DNA from: Alphaproteobacteria bacterium UBA6347
GTDB lineage: Bacteria; Pseudomonadota; Alphaproteobacteria; CAAGCB01; CAG-977
Assembly: GCA_002440235.1 (NCBI GenBank)
Contig: DJRZ01000024.1
Location: 26,377 to 44,501, forward strand
Direction of reading: 5' to 3'
DNA length: 18,125 nt
In this document: positions 7,111-15,474 of the stretch, piece after piece
Layout: every line of letters starts with the position of its first letter
How positions within the stretch are numbered: position 1 is the first letter of the stretch
Notes under the pieces: model-generated
Databases searched by the model: none
Told to the model about the DNA's origin: nothing
What the model saw: the letters and a program-made list of their open reading frames with translations, nothing else
Program-made: the position numbers and the translations under genes

Positions 7111-8477
7111 AAGCGCAGCTCCCTTTTTAGAAAGTTGAAAATATTTTCAGAGGCGCTTTTACCGTCCGGCGGCAACAGACTTTCTTTCGCGAAGGCGCGG
7201 CGTTTTTCCGACAACGGATCGTTTCCGTTCAAAACGACGTTTTGCAGGAAGTTTTCTATTTCACCGGACAAGGGCGGAGCTTTATACAATAAACGGTTAA
7301 AGACGTCTTTGCCCAACTCGTTGAATTTTCGGGACATGGTATCGTCGCGGGTCGTGAAGCAGTACGGTTTGTCGATTGCGGAGTATTCGCACATAAAGCT
7401 GATGGAATCGCCAATCATCGCGTCGGAAGCCAAAAGCAGGTCAATGTAATCCCCGTCGGAAAGCTGCGTGTTTTCCCGTTGTTCCCATTTTTGATAATAT
7501 TCCGCCGTCCTTTGTTCGCCCCAACGTTCGTCCGCGTTTAAGCGGGAACGCAAAAGCGGGTGGGGACGGAACGCGAATTGCACCTTATCCCGATATTTTT
7601 CCGCCAGTTCAAGCATGACGTCCGCCAATTCGTTGAAACACGAATAACCGTAATGGTCGGGGTCGTTTTCGATGGAATGATGCGGCGCCCAAACGATTTT
7701 CTTTTTGGCGACGGACTGCGTTTTCCAGACGTTTTCCGGAGAATGTCCGTCGAAAAACGGGTCTAGTTTCGGATAGCCCGCAAAAAAGCTGTTTTCCCCT
7801 TTGTTGCGAGCGTAGTGTTCGGACATAGCCAAAGAAACGGAACTTTCCCAAAACAGATACGTCATTTTTAAATGAAAGTCAGTATCAAATATAGATTTTT
7901 GCGAATTTGACAAGAAATAACCGTAAGGAACAAAACAGGTAATAGCGTTTCGAGCCTGTTCCATAAAACGATTCATATTTTTCAGATAGAGCGTCGAATT
8001 GAAAAAAACGATGTCCGGTTGAAATTTTTTCAACGACAGGTATTCGTTTTTTTTAAAATCGTACAAAGGAACGCACTTCATCTGTTTTTGTTTCAGCCAT
8101 TGAACGACTTTTTCATATTTTGAGGCATCAAATTTGATATCAGGATCAAGATGTTCATACGGAAAAACGCCGACGACCGGTTGAAATTCCTCACCCTGCT
8201 TCATCAAGCGAAACAATTCTTCCAAAGAAAAGACACTTTTGTCGGGGCATAAAAACAGAACGTTCAGCGGTTTTTTGCCCGATTTATAATTGATGACGGA
8301 CAAACGGTGCAGAGAAGTATTATGCGCAACGGTTTGAGCTTTAAGCCGGCTCAATTCGTTCGTTAAGGGATTTAGAGCATTTTCAGTACATTCTCGCACA
8401 ACGTCAGCGTCGTATCGTTTATTCAAATGTTTCCAAAGCTTGTATGAAAGTTTGTCAATAATATTTTTATGTTTCAT
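7107..8477 (-). CDS. CDP-glycerol glycerophosphotransferase-like protein
   Basis: This 456-residue protein of the TagB/TagF-like family probably transfers glycerol phosphate (or a related polyol phosphate) from a CDP donor to a glycan. The second Rossmann half carries the family marks: FAGYPKLDPF (232-241), VWAPHHS (262-268), FRPHPLL (303-309) and SDAMIGDSISFMCEY (351-365), which corresponds to the usual SDxxxTDYSS…EY motif. The first 22 residues (IIDKLSYKLWKHLNKRY) are a basic amphipathic helix also found at the C-termini of the two preceding glycosyltransferases. ATG 8477 is preferred; an in-frame TTG at 8489 would overlap the upstream gene, and neither start has a well-placed ribosome binding site. 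No transmembrane segment is evident. Confidence 0.82.
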   Translation of the reverse strand: MKHKNIIDKLSYKLWKHLNKRYDADVVRECTENALNPLTNELSRLKAQTVAHNTSLHRLSVINYKSGKKPLNVLFLCPDKSVFSLEELFRLMKQGEEFQPVVGVFPYEHLDPDIKFDASKYEKVVQWLKQKQMKCVPLYDFKKNEYLSLKKFQPDIVFFNSTLYLKNMNRFMEQARNAITCFVPYGYFLSNSQKSIFDTDFHLKMTYLFWESSVSLAMSEHYARNKGENSFFAGYPKLDPFFDGHSPENVWKTQSVAKKKIVWAPHHSIENDPDHYGYSCFNELADVMLELAEKYRDKVQFAFRPHPLLRSRLNADERWGEQRTAEYYQKWEQRENTQLSDGDYIDLLLASDAMIGDSISFMCEYSAIDKPYCFTTRDDTMSRKFNELGKDVFNRLLYKAPPLSGEIENFLQNVVLNGNDPLSEKRRAFAKESLLPPDGKSASENIFNFLKRELRL

Positions 8478-8481
8478 AATA

Positions 8482-9831
8482 TTATACAATACCTTTCTTT
8501 TTGAGTTTTTTGTTCAGATGTTTCCAAATTTTGTATCGGATTTTATTTTTCAGCGAAAACTTCTTTTTTAAGCGCGAAGCGGAAGTGGCTTTAAACGACG
8601 GGACCAAAACGGAAAAAGAACCCTGTTTCGTCTTATCAATCAATGAAACGCCGAAAATTTGCTCCATTTGTTTAAATCTGTGTTCGAACCGGTATCCGTC
8701 TTCGATCGCCTGATTGGATCCCGCGACAACGTCGGCGCGCCATTTGTCATCTTTCAACAATTTTTGCGCCAAAGCCCTGACGTCGTGCGTCGTTTCGAAC
8801 ATCGGAATCTTGACGTATTTTCCGAACAGCTTGTCTATCATCGGCAAACGTTCCGACATCAAGCAGCCGTTCGTCGCCATAATATCCATTACCCGCCACG
8901 GCATCGAATTGACCGATTGGGGATGAACAACGTTCAGGCATAATTTCGACCGGTTGTATATTTCCTGATTGTGTTCGGCGGAATAAACCAAACATGAATT
9001 TAAACACGCGGCTATGTCGGGAAAATACGGGGTGATCGTGTTCCAATCTTTGTTGGAATACAGTTCCAGCCCCATGTCGCACAACTCGTACAAAGCGGCT
9101 ATTCTGTTTTGTCCCGAAAAAACGCATGTGAAATTTTTTTCATCGGCTTTGCGGAATTGTTCTTTCATATCGTCGTCGAACGTCGAACCGTATTTTTCCA
9201 AAATCGTTTGCGACGAAACGAACGGATTTCGCCTGATTTCGTTTAAAACCGAAAACAATGCCGCTTTTCCGCCGTTGTTTTCGATGAAATCCCTTAACAC
9301 CCAATCGTTAATCTGAAAAAACGAACCGATAAACGAAATGTTCGTCGTTTGATCCGTTTTTACGTTTTTCAAATTCGTCGCGGCGGGAACGTAGAAAATC
9401 TGTTCGTCTTTTAAAGAAAACGCCTGTTTGATTTCCGCGCGACCGTATTCGGAAAACGAAAAGAACGTGTATTTTTCTTTGTTTCGTTTGATAAAATCTT
9501 TCTGATTCCATAATGAATAATTGTCCGCGTCGTACAGCAGAACGGGGCAGGAAACGCAGTCGAATATTTTACGGTAATTCGATCCGTTGAACGAAATCAC
9601 CAGATCCGGATCGAAATTCGCAATATCCTTTCTTAATTTGTCTTCGTCAATGTCGTCTTTCAGCGTATTTTCGCCGGCGAATGTTCTGGTATGAAACAGA
9701 TTCGGAACATACACCAAAACGTCGTTTCCGTTTTCCGCCAAAGCGGTGATAAACTGGTCGTAAAAACATGTAATGTAGTAAGAATTGTTCGATGCAAGGG
9801 CGTTCGAAATACAAAATAATATTTTTGACAT
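8482..9831 (-). CDS. CgeB-like glycosyltransferase (copy 2)
   Basis: This 449-residue glycosyltransferase is of the CgeB/DUF3880 type with a GT-B fold. The N-terminal domain has the IANFDPDLVISFNGSNYRKIF and VLLYDADNYSLW segments. The C-terminal Glyco_trans_1_2-type region includes PWRVMDIMATNGCLMSERLP and the DDKWRADVV…RFEHRFKQMEQIF tail helix. It is a clear paralogue of the gene upstream. It ends in KNKIRYKIWKHLNKKLKKKG, a strongly basic amphipathic helix likely to bind the inner membrane. The donor and acceptor are unknown. The coding region is AT-rich compared with the operon's 5' genes. It starts four bases after the preceding stop. Confidence 0.82.
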   Translation of the reverse strand: MSKILFCISNALASNNSYYITCFYDQFITALAENGNDVLVYVPNLFHTRTFAGENTLKDDIDEDKLRKDIANFDPDLVISFNGSNYRKIFDCVSCPVLLYDADNYSLWNQKDFIKRNKEKYTFFSFSEYGRAEIKQAFSLKDEQIFYVPAATNLKNVKTDQTTNISFIGSFFQINDWVLRDFIENNGGKAALFSVLNEIRRNPFVSSQTILEKYGSTFDDDMKEQFRKADEKNFTCVFSGQNRIAALYELCDMGLELYSNKDWNTITPYFPDIAACLNSCLVYSAEHNQEIYNRSKLCLNVVHPQSVNSMPWRVMDIMATNGCLMSERLPMIDKLFGKYVKIPMFETTHDVRALAQKLLKDDKWRADVVAGSNQAIEDGYRFEHRFKQMEQIFGVSLIDKTKQGSFSVLVPSFKATSASRLKKKFSLKNKIRYKIWKHLNKKLKKKGIV

Positions 9832-9835
9832 TTTC

Positions 9836-11146
9836 TTATATAATCCCCTTTTTTTTGAGTTTGTTGTTCAGATGATGCCATATTTTATATCGAATTTTGT
9901 TTTTAAAACTCAATTTTTGATTTATTGACGCGCCTTTGCTTTGATACAGCCAAAGTTCCAATGATCCGGAAGAGTTCGCGTTTAATTTCATGTTTAAAAA
10001 ATCCTCCATTTCGTCAAGGACATTTTTTATGCGGTGTTTTTTTTCGATTTCCTCGTGCGACGCGGCGACGATGTCCAGCCGTAAATTTGTTTCTTTCAAA
10101 ATTCTTTGGCATTGTTCGCGCGCCTCCGCGGGCGACGTGAACGTCGGCAGCGGAATGTCGGGAAACGTTGATGCCAGTCCCGATTTGTATTCAGAAACCA
10201 AACAGGCGTTGGATGCCATGATGTCGCACACGCGCCATGAAAAACCGCTTTGCGCCTGAATATGATTCGTGTTGAATCCGATTTTCGAATTGTTGTAGAA
10301 CGCTTCGTTTTCCGACAGGGAAAAAACTTGTTCCTTGTTATAACACAAACACAATTCCGGAAAATATTTCATGGAATTGTCGACCCACGACATGCCGCGC
10401 AAATCCAGTCCCAAATCCGCCACGGCGGTCAGGTAGCGCGCGCGAAAAACGCCGGATATCAAAGACGTGCAGCGTTCCAGATTGTCGATTGGCAGTTTGT
10501 TTTCGGCGGCGTATCCTTTTTCGCTGTAAATTTGTTCGCTTGTTTTAAACGGATAATCCGCGAACGTTTTAAAAACGTCGCGCGCCATCGCCAGCTCTTC
10601 GCCGGAAATATCCTTTCTGACGAAATCGGTGACAAAGTCGCAACCGACCCACAGCCAGTTCCAGCCGACGAAAGCGATGTTGTTTTCGGGTTGTTTTGCC
10701 GGATCCGCTTTGACGCCGGTGAACAAAGGCACTCTTCTGATGTTTTTCAAATTCGTTCCGCACGCGTCGCAAATCAGGGCGGGGGATTCTTTTTGAAACG
10801 TCAGATAGCGGTACCTGTCGGGTTTTGACCGGATTTTATCTTTGTTTCTGAAAAAATTAATGGTATCCACGTCGTAGACGACGATCGGTCGGTCGAAATA
10901 ATCGGTAATGTCCCAAAAAGTGTTGTTGAAAAAAATAAACAGGTCCGGATCGAATTTTTTCACTTTTTCCAAAACGTTCGCGGGAATTTTTTCATCAAAG
11001 AAAGACGCTTCTTTTTTGAAAAAGCAAAGAACGTCGTTCCCCGCGTTTTTTAATCCGTTGACGAACGTTTCGTAAAACGGCGGCATGATATACGGATCTT
11101 TGTCATGATAGGCAAAGTTGTAAAAAGAAACGAATATCTTTGCCAT
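9836..11146 (-). CDS. CgeB-like glycosyltransferase (copy 1)
   Basis: This 436-residue GT-B glycosyltransferase has the same layout as the gene that follows. An N-terminal DUF3880-like part carries KKFDPDLFIFFNNTFWDIT and PIVVYDVDTINFF. A DACGTNLKNIRRVPLFTGV linker follows, then a C-terminal WRVCDIMASNACLVSEYKSG motif. It ends with KNKIRYKIWHHLNNKLKKKG, the same basic tail as its paralogue. It probably adds a sugar to the growing polysaccharide unit at the cytoplasmic face of the membrane. The start is ATG, three bases after the HAD gene stop, with AAGGGA upstream. The specific sugar cannot be deduced. Confidence 0.82.
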   Translation of the reverse strand: MAKIFVSFYNFAYHDKDPYIMPPFYETFVNGLKNAGNDVLCFFKKEASFFDEKIPANVLEKVKKFDPDLFIFFNNTFWDITDYFDRPIVVYDVDTINFFRNKDKIRSKPDRYRYLTFQKESPALICDACGTNLKNIRRVPLFTGVKADPAKQPENNIAFVGWNWLWVGCDFVTDFVRKDISGEELAMARDVFKTFADYPFKTSEQIYSEKGYAAENKLPIDNLERCTSLISGVFRARYLTAVADLGLDLRGMSWVDNSMKYFPELCLCYNKEQVFSLSENEAFYNNSKIGFNTNHIQAQSGFSWRVCDIMASNACLVSEYKSGLASTFPDIPLPTFTSPAEAREQCQRILKETNLRLDIVAASHEEIEKKHRIKNVLDEMEDFLNMKLNANSSGSLELWLYQSKGASINQKLSFKNKIRYKIWHHLNNKLKKKGII

Positions 11147-11149
11147 TTT

Positions 11150-11755
11150 CTAAATTTCCCTTATGTGTTCGACGATCCTGTCGGGATTGTATTCCCGCAG
11201 AATTTCCGGATCCAGAAAACCGTTGGAAACGGCGATTGTTTTCATGCCCAGCGCTTTGCCCGTTTGAACGTCCTTGCCCGTGTCGCCGACGAAAACGTCG
11301 TCGGGGGACAGCGGCGCGACGTGTCGGCGGATCAATTCCTCTTTCGTCGCTTTATGTTCCGTAACGAACACGTCGTTGAAAAAATCGAACAGTCCCAGCC
11401 GTTTTAATTCGGCGATCGTCGATTCGACGCTTTGCCGCGCCGTCGCCAGATAAAGAGCGTTTTTTCGCTTTAAACGGTTCAGCGTGTCGGCGACGTCCGG
11501 ATAAACGGTGTCTTTGTTCAGGTATTCTTCCGTTTCAATCAATTCCAACCATCGCCGTTCAAAGTCGCGAATTTCGCGTTCATCATATCCGAAACGGTTT
11601 GCCAAAATCATCGCGTGGGTGTTTTTATGGCGCTTTAAATCCCAGTATTCGCCGCAAGTCAGTTTTGATTGCGGGACAAGGAATTGAAACAGGGAATACA
11701 GGCGATCCCCCGCGTCAATCAATGTCCCGTCCAAATCGAAAAAAACGCGTTTCAT
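11150..11755 (-). CDS. HAD-family phosphatase (phosphoglycolate phosphatase-like)
   Basis: This 201-residue HAD-IA type hydrolase has motif I RVFFDLDGTLID (nucleophile Asp7, acid/base Asp9), motif II LYLATARQ, a motif III lysine in the THKATKEEL-like segment (EHKATKEEL) and motif IV FVGDTGKDVQTGKALGM. A helical cap lies between motifs I and II. ATG 11755 is chosen because it overlaps the transketolase stop (ATGA); an upstream in-frame start at 11776 would add only seven residues and a longer overlap. Within this operon it most likely removes a phosphate from a sugar intermediate made by the transketolase pair, but that is inference. Confidence 0.87.
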   Translation of the reverse strand: MKRVFFDLDGTLIDAGDRLYSLFQFLVPQSKLTCGEYWDLKRHKNTHAMILANRFGYDEREIRDFERRWLELIETEEYLNKDTVYPDVADTLNRLKRKNALYLATARQSVESTIAELKRLGLFDFFNDVFVTEHKATKEELIRRHVAPLSPDDVFVGDTGKDVQTGKALGMKTIAVSNGFLDPEILREYNPDRIVEHIREI

Positions 11756-12672
11756 GCGCCGCACGCTTTCAAACAACGGTTGAAAATGTGATCCGGCGAC
11801 ATGCCGTACATTCTTTTCAAATCCTGATGCCAGCCGTAATCGGAACAGAACGTGTTTTCAAATCCGATGATGTCCAATTTCGCACCGATCCCCGCCTTGC
11901 ACAGCGTTTCCGCCACGGCGGCGCCCAGCCCGCCGGTCACCTGATGTTCTTCGACGGAAACGACTTTTTTCGTTTTCGCCGCGGATTTCAAAAGCGTTTC
12001 CTCGTCAAACGGCTTGATGGTCGATGCGTTGATCAGTTCGGCGTTCACGCCTTTTTCCTTTAATTTGTTGACCGCTTCCAGCGCGTCCGCCGTAATGGAT
12101 CCCGTCGCGATGACGGTCAAGTCGTTTCCTTCGGTCAAAACCGTCGATTTCCCGATTTCAAACGGCGAATCGTTTTCGTAAATTTCGCATTCGAACGCTT
12201 TTCCCAAACGGATATAAACGGGTCCCGTAAAATCGACGCTTTTTTCCAGAACGACGGGAACTTCTTTCGGCGACGCCGGAGAAACCAGCGTCATGTTCGG
12301 CAGAACGCGCAAGCATGAAATATCTTCGGTTGTGTGATGCGTCGGTCCCAGCGTGTTGGCGACGACCCCCGCGCCCAGCCCGACAAATTTGACGTTTCTG
12401 TTTTGCAGGCAAACGTCGTTTCTGATGAATTCGTAAGCCCTGTACACCATAAAATTGTTCAAGGCGTAAATGACGGGTATGAATCCCTCTTTCGCCATAG
12501 CCGCCCCCGCCGCAATCATATTGCTTTCGGCGATGCCGAAATTAAAGAGTCGGTCGGGAAATTCCTTTTCGATGTCCTCGTATTTACCCAACCCGCTGTC
12601 GGCGACCAAAGCGACGATTTTTTCGTTTCTTTTCATCAATTCGTAAATGCTGTTTTCGTACGTCTTTCTCAT
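11752..12672 (-). CDS. Transketolase-like protein, C-terminal subunit
   Basis: This 306-residue protein corresponds to the Pyr and C-terminal domains of transketolase. It contains the thiamine-diphosphate activating glutamate in FNFGIAESNMI (Glu49), the GPTHHTTEDI signature (about 109-118) and a C-terminal regulatory domain with VSVEEHQVTGGLG. It must pair with the product of the preceding gene to form an active enzyme that transfers a two-carbon ketol unit. Its ATG overlaps the partner's stop (ATGA). Split transketolases are known in archaea, in pentose catabolic operons and in surface-polysaccharide clusters. Here the context favours the last. Confidence 0.9.
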   Translation of the reverse strand: MRKTYENSIYELMKRNEKIVALVADSGLGKYEDIEKEFPDRLFNFGIAESNMIAAGAAMAKEGFIPVIYALNNFMVYRAYEFIRNDVCLQNRNVKFVGLGAGVVANTLGPTHHTTEDISCLRVLPNMTLVSPASPKEVPVVLEKSVDFTGPVYIRLGKAFECEIYENDSPFEIGKSTVLTEGNDLTVIATGSITADALEAVNKLKEKGVNAELINASTIKPFDEETLLKSAAKTKKVVSVEEHQVTGGLGAAVAETLCKAGIGAKLDIIGFENTFCSDYGWHQDLKRMYGMSPDHIFNRCLKACGA

Positions 12673-13502
12673 AACGCTTCAAACTCCTCTTTCGTCAGAC
12701 CGAGCTGTTCGATAATAACCGCAAATTCGTCGTTGGACGGAATTTTGGAATGCCATTCCTTTTTGTCTTCGATAAACGGCACGCCTTTGCCTTTGTGCGT
12801 GTTCGCTATGACGGCGACGGGTTTCGACGGCAAATTGTTCCGGTCGATTTTCAACGTTTCGATCAGCTGATCGTAATCGTGACCGTCAATGTCTTTGACG
12901 TCAAAACCGAACGCTTTCAATTTGTCGGCGAACGGTTCCAAATCCATAACTTCGGAAACTTTTCCGCCCGCCTGCCATTTGTTGCGGTCGATGATCCAAA
13001 TCAGGTTTGTCAAATGAAATTTGGAAATCGCCATGGCGGCTTCCCAATTCGATCCTTCCTGACATTCGCCGTCGCCGGTTACAACGTAGGTCAGCCAGTT
13101 TTTCCCTTTCATTCGGGCGGACAGGGCTTCTCCGACGCCGAAGCACAACCCGTGCCCCAAGGCGCCCGTCGCGGCTTCCACGCCTTTGATGTGCGGCGTG
13201 GGGTGCGCTCCGTAAATCGTTCCGGGTTTGCAAAAGGTGTTTAATTCCGAACGGGGAAAGAATCCGGCTTCGCACAAGACGTTGTACAAGGCCAAAGCGG
13301 CGTGCCCTTTGCTTAAAATAAAGCGGTCGCGGTTTTCGTCGCCGGGTTTTTTCGGATCGTATTTTAAAATTCCGCCGAAATACAGCGCCGTCATAATGTC
13401 CAAAGCGGAAAACGACGGGGGAATGTGTCCGGCACGCCCCAAATAACAGGTCTTTACGATTTTGCGGCGCAAATCCAGCGCCTTGGCTTGTAAATCAATC
13501 AT
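12669..13502 (-). CDS. Transketolase-like protein, N-terminal subunit
   Basis: This 277-residue protein is the thiamine-diphosphate-binding half of transketolase. The diphosphate/Mg motif runs from GDGECQEG (143-150) to IDRNKWQAGG (171-180, Asn174). The substrate-side segments SKGHAALALY (64-73) and YGAHPTP (97-103) are present. The early loop reads GHIPPSFSALD where housekeeping enzymes have GH(I/V)GGS, a difference near the active-site entrance. It overlaps the epimerase stop (TAATG at 13500-13504) and its partner's ATG. It probably makes or remodels an unusual sugar for the surface glycan. Confidence 0.9.
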   Translation of the reverse strand: MIDLQAKALDLRRKIVKTCYLGRAGHIPPSFSALDIMTALYFGGILKYDPKKPGDENRDRFILSKGHAALALYNVLCEAGFFPRSELNTFCKPGTIYGAHPTPHIKGVEAATGALGHGLCFGVGEALSARMKGKNWLTYVVTGDGECQEGSNWEAAMAISKFHLTNLIWIIDRNKWQAGGKVSEVMDLEPFADKLKAFGFDVKDIDGHDYDQLIETLKIDRNNLPSKPVAVIANTHKGKGVPFIEDKKEWHSKIPSNDEFAVIIEQLGLTKEEFEAL

Positions 13503-14410
13503 TACTGCAATCCTTCCTTCCGGTAATAATCCACATAAGCGCGGATCCCTTCTTCCAAAGGCGTTTCCGTCATTTTGAACAGGGTTTTCATTTTCGTGTT
13601 GTCAAAACGGTTCGACCGTCCGGCGGGCGCGTCGCCGAAAACGACGTCCGGCTGTTTTCCCGCGATTTTGTAAATTGTCATTACCAGATCTTTTATGCTG
13701 ACCGCCTGCGCCGAAACAAGATTGACGGGACCTTTGGCGTCGTCAAAGGAAACGGCTTGCAAAACGCAATCGCAACAGTCGTCAACCAAAAGCTGACTTC
13801 TGAAATCTCCTCCGTCTCCGAAAATTTTGATTTGCCGTCCGTTTTCGATTTGCCGGACAAACGATGAAACGATTTTGGAATAAACCTCTTCCCCGACGCC
13901 GTAAATTTGCCCCAGTCGCAAAATCTGCAAAACAAAGCCGTCCGTTTTCGCCTTTTCGGTCAAATACTGTTCGCACATGATTTTCGACGCCGCGTAAAGC
14001 GTTTCGGAAGTCAGCGGCGTTTGTTCGGAAATCACTTCCCCGTCGTTTTTGTAAATATCGACCGAACTGATGAAAATGAACTTTTCGGGGACGTTCGGCA
14101 GATTTTCGTACAAATGAACCGTGTTGCGGACGTTGGTCATAAACTTGTACCCGTGTTCGACCAGATATTCCGATCGGGTTCTGGGCGCCGCCGCCCCCAG
14201 ATGAATCACGACGTCGATTTTATCAACGCCGACTTTCGCGAAATCGGATTTTTCGAACGTGTAGTTTTTATGAAGAACGCAAGTGTATCCGTCGATCTTT
14301 TCCCCCGTCAGCAAAACGATTTTAGCGTTGGAAAAAAAAGGATTCGACGCCGCTTTCTTCAACAGCGTTTTTCCGACAAAGCCGGACGCCCCCGTTATCA
14401 GTATGTTCAT
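13502..14410 (-). CDS. NAD-dependent sugar epimerase/dehydratase (extended SDR)
   Basis: This 302-residue extended short-chain dehydrogenase has the dinucleotide-binding motif TGASGFVGK (6-14). The catalytic set is FISSVDIY (Ser115/Ser116) and Tyr139-x3-Lys143 in LYAASK. The ILRLGQIYG segment (about residues 159-167) is typical of nucleotide-sugar epimerases, dehydratases or reductases acting on NDP-sugars in the cytoplasm. The precise reaction is not deducible. It lies between the ATP-grasp ligase and the split transketolase, with ATGA and TAATG overlaps on either side, so it very likely acts in the same sugar pathway. Confidence 0.88.
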   Translation of the reverse strand: MNILITGASGFVGKTLLKKAASNPFFSNAKIVLLTGEKIDGYTCVLHKNYTFEKSDFAKVGVDKIDVVIHLGAAAPRTRSEYLVEHGYKFMTNVRNTVHLYENLPNVPEKFIFISSVDIYKNDGEVISEQTPLTSETLYAASKIMCEQYLTEKAKTDGFVLQILRLGQIYGVGEEVYSKIVSSFVRQIENGRQIKIFGDGGDFRSQLLVDDCCDCVLQAVSFDDAKGPVNLVSAQAVSIKDLVMTIYKIAGKQPDVVFGDAPAGRSNRFDNTKMKTLFKMTETPLEEGIRAYVDYYRKEGLQ

Positions 14411-15474
14411 AGGACGATCACCTCTTTTTCAATGTCTTTCGCCGTCATCAAACGGGGCTGCGTGTCCATGCCGCGCATCCACATCAGTCCGTCCGGCAGC
14501 GGGTTGATTTTCTTTTCAAGTTTCGGAAATTCGCCGTACAAAGCCAAATCCTTGAAAATTTCCGGCATATTCAGTCCCGCTTCGGTAAAGAAAAGAACCG
14601 TCGTGAAGAAACGCGATATGTTGATTTCCGTCGGATTGGGAACGCCGTCCGCGTCGTACGCCATATCCACGCCGAAAATGCCGTGCGGTTTTTCCGAAAC
14701 GGCTTTGACCGCTTTCAACGCCGTTTCCGTAACCAAATCGTCGCTGCACGTTTGTCCGACTTTGGTGACGCCCGTAACGCCGGAAACGCTCCGGTTGCCG
14801 TGAATCCAGCCCGTTCTGCCGCGCGTTTGCGCGACGACCAGCTCGCCTTCGTACCAAATCGACAGCCATGTGATCGTTTTGCTCGTCAGCATTTCGGCGG
14901 CGATAAAATCGCCCCAGCCGTTGTAGCGGTCGATCCAGCTTTTCGCCATCTGGTGATCGTTCGTCGGAATGGAACCTTTGCCGCCGCCGCCCATAGAGGT
15001 CGAACGCAGCCAGACGGTTCCGTTTTCGTCCCCCAGTTCCGCAAAAGCGCGTTCCAAATCGCTTTCGTCGTTGATCATCATGTTGACGGGAACCTTAATC
15101 CCCGCCTGTTTGAATTTCAGGTAGGATTTGTATTTGTTCACGCAAGTGTCGATAACGTCGTGCGGCGGCATGAACGTCTTTGTTCCCGCGGCGTGAATGT
15201 CGTCGCGAATCAAGGATGCGTAATAAATTTCCAAATCGTTTTGGAAATGAATCAGATCCGTTTTTTCCTTTTCCAGGATTTTTAACAGGCAGTCCCTGTA
15301 TTCCGGCTGATCGGCGTAAGGAACGTAATACTTCCGTTCGGCGTGCGACAGCACCAGATCGGTCGGTTCCGACCCCATGCCGATAACCGTTTCATGCTTT
15401 TTGCTTTTCAAAAGGGAGTTGATGACCCCTTCCGACGGCGCGCCGCCCGCTCCGGCTATTAAAATTTTCGTCAT
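14407..15474 (-). CDS. ATP-grasp ligase
   Basis: This 355-residue protein resembles the carbamoyl-phosphate-synthase-like ATP-grasp proteins found in capsule and LPS clusters. An N-terminal Rossmann-like preATP-grasp domain starts MTKILIAGAGG. The ATP-binding loop is STSMGGGGKGS (158-168), followed by IAAEMLTSKTITWLSIW and a late metal-binding segment NPTEINISRF. ATP-grasp ligases join a carboxylate to an amine or thiol through an acyl phosphate. In this operon the enzyme could form an amide on an amino sugar, but that is inference. The gene overlaps both neighbours by ATGA. Confidence 0.85.
   Translation of the reverse strand: MTKILIAGAGGAPSEGVINSLLKSKKHETVIGMGSEPTDLVLSHAERKYYVPYADQPEYRDCLLKILEKEKTDLIHFQNDLEIYYASLIRDDIHAAGTKTFMPPHDVIDTCVNKYKSYLKFKQAGIKVPVNMMINDESDLERAFAELGDENGTVWLRSTSMGGGGKGSIPTNDHQMAKSWIDRYNGWGDFIAAEMLTSKTITWLSIWYEGELVVAQTRGRTGWIHGNRSVSGVTGVTKVGQTCSDDLVTETALKAVKAVSEKPHGIFGVDMAYDADGVPNPTEINISRFFTTVLFFTEAGLNMPEIFKDLALYGEFPKLEKKINPLPDGLMWMRGMDTQPRLMTAKDIEKEVIVL

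Noticed and set aside
14332..14339. A8/T8 runs (also near 8047 and 9849) as phase-variation tracts
   Set aside because: Runs of eight A or T are expected in Lys/Phe-rich, AT-rich genes and are much weaker slippage candidates than the nine-C tract.
13907..14803. 298-codon plus-strand open frame opposite the epimerase and ATP-grasp genes
   Set aside because: It crosses two well-recognised overlapping genes, has no recognisable domain and its composition is that of a reverse-frame shadow.
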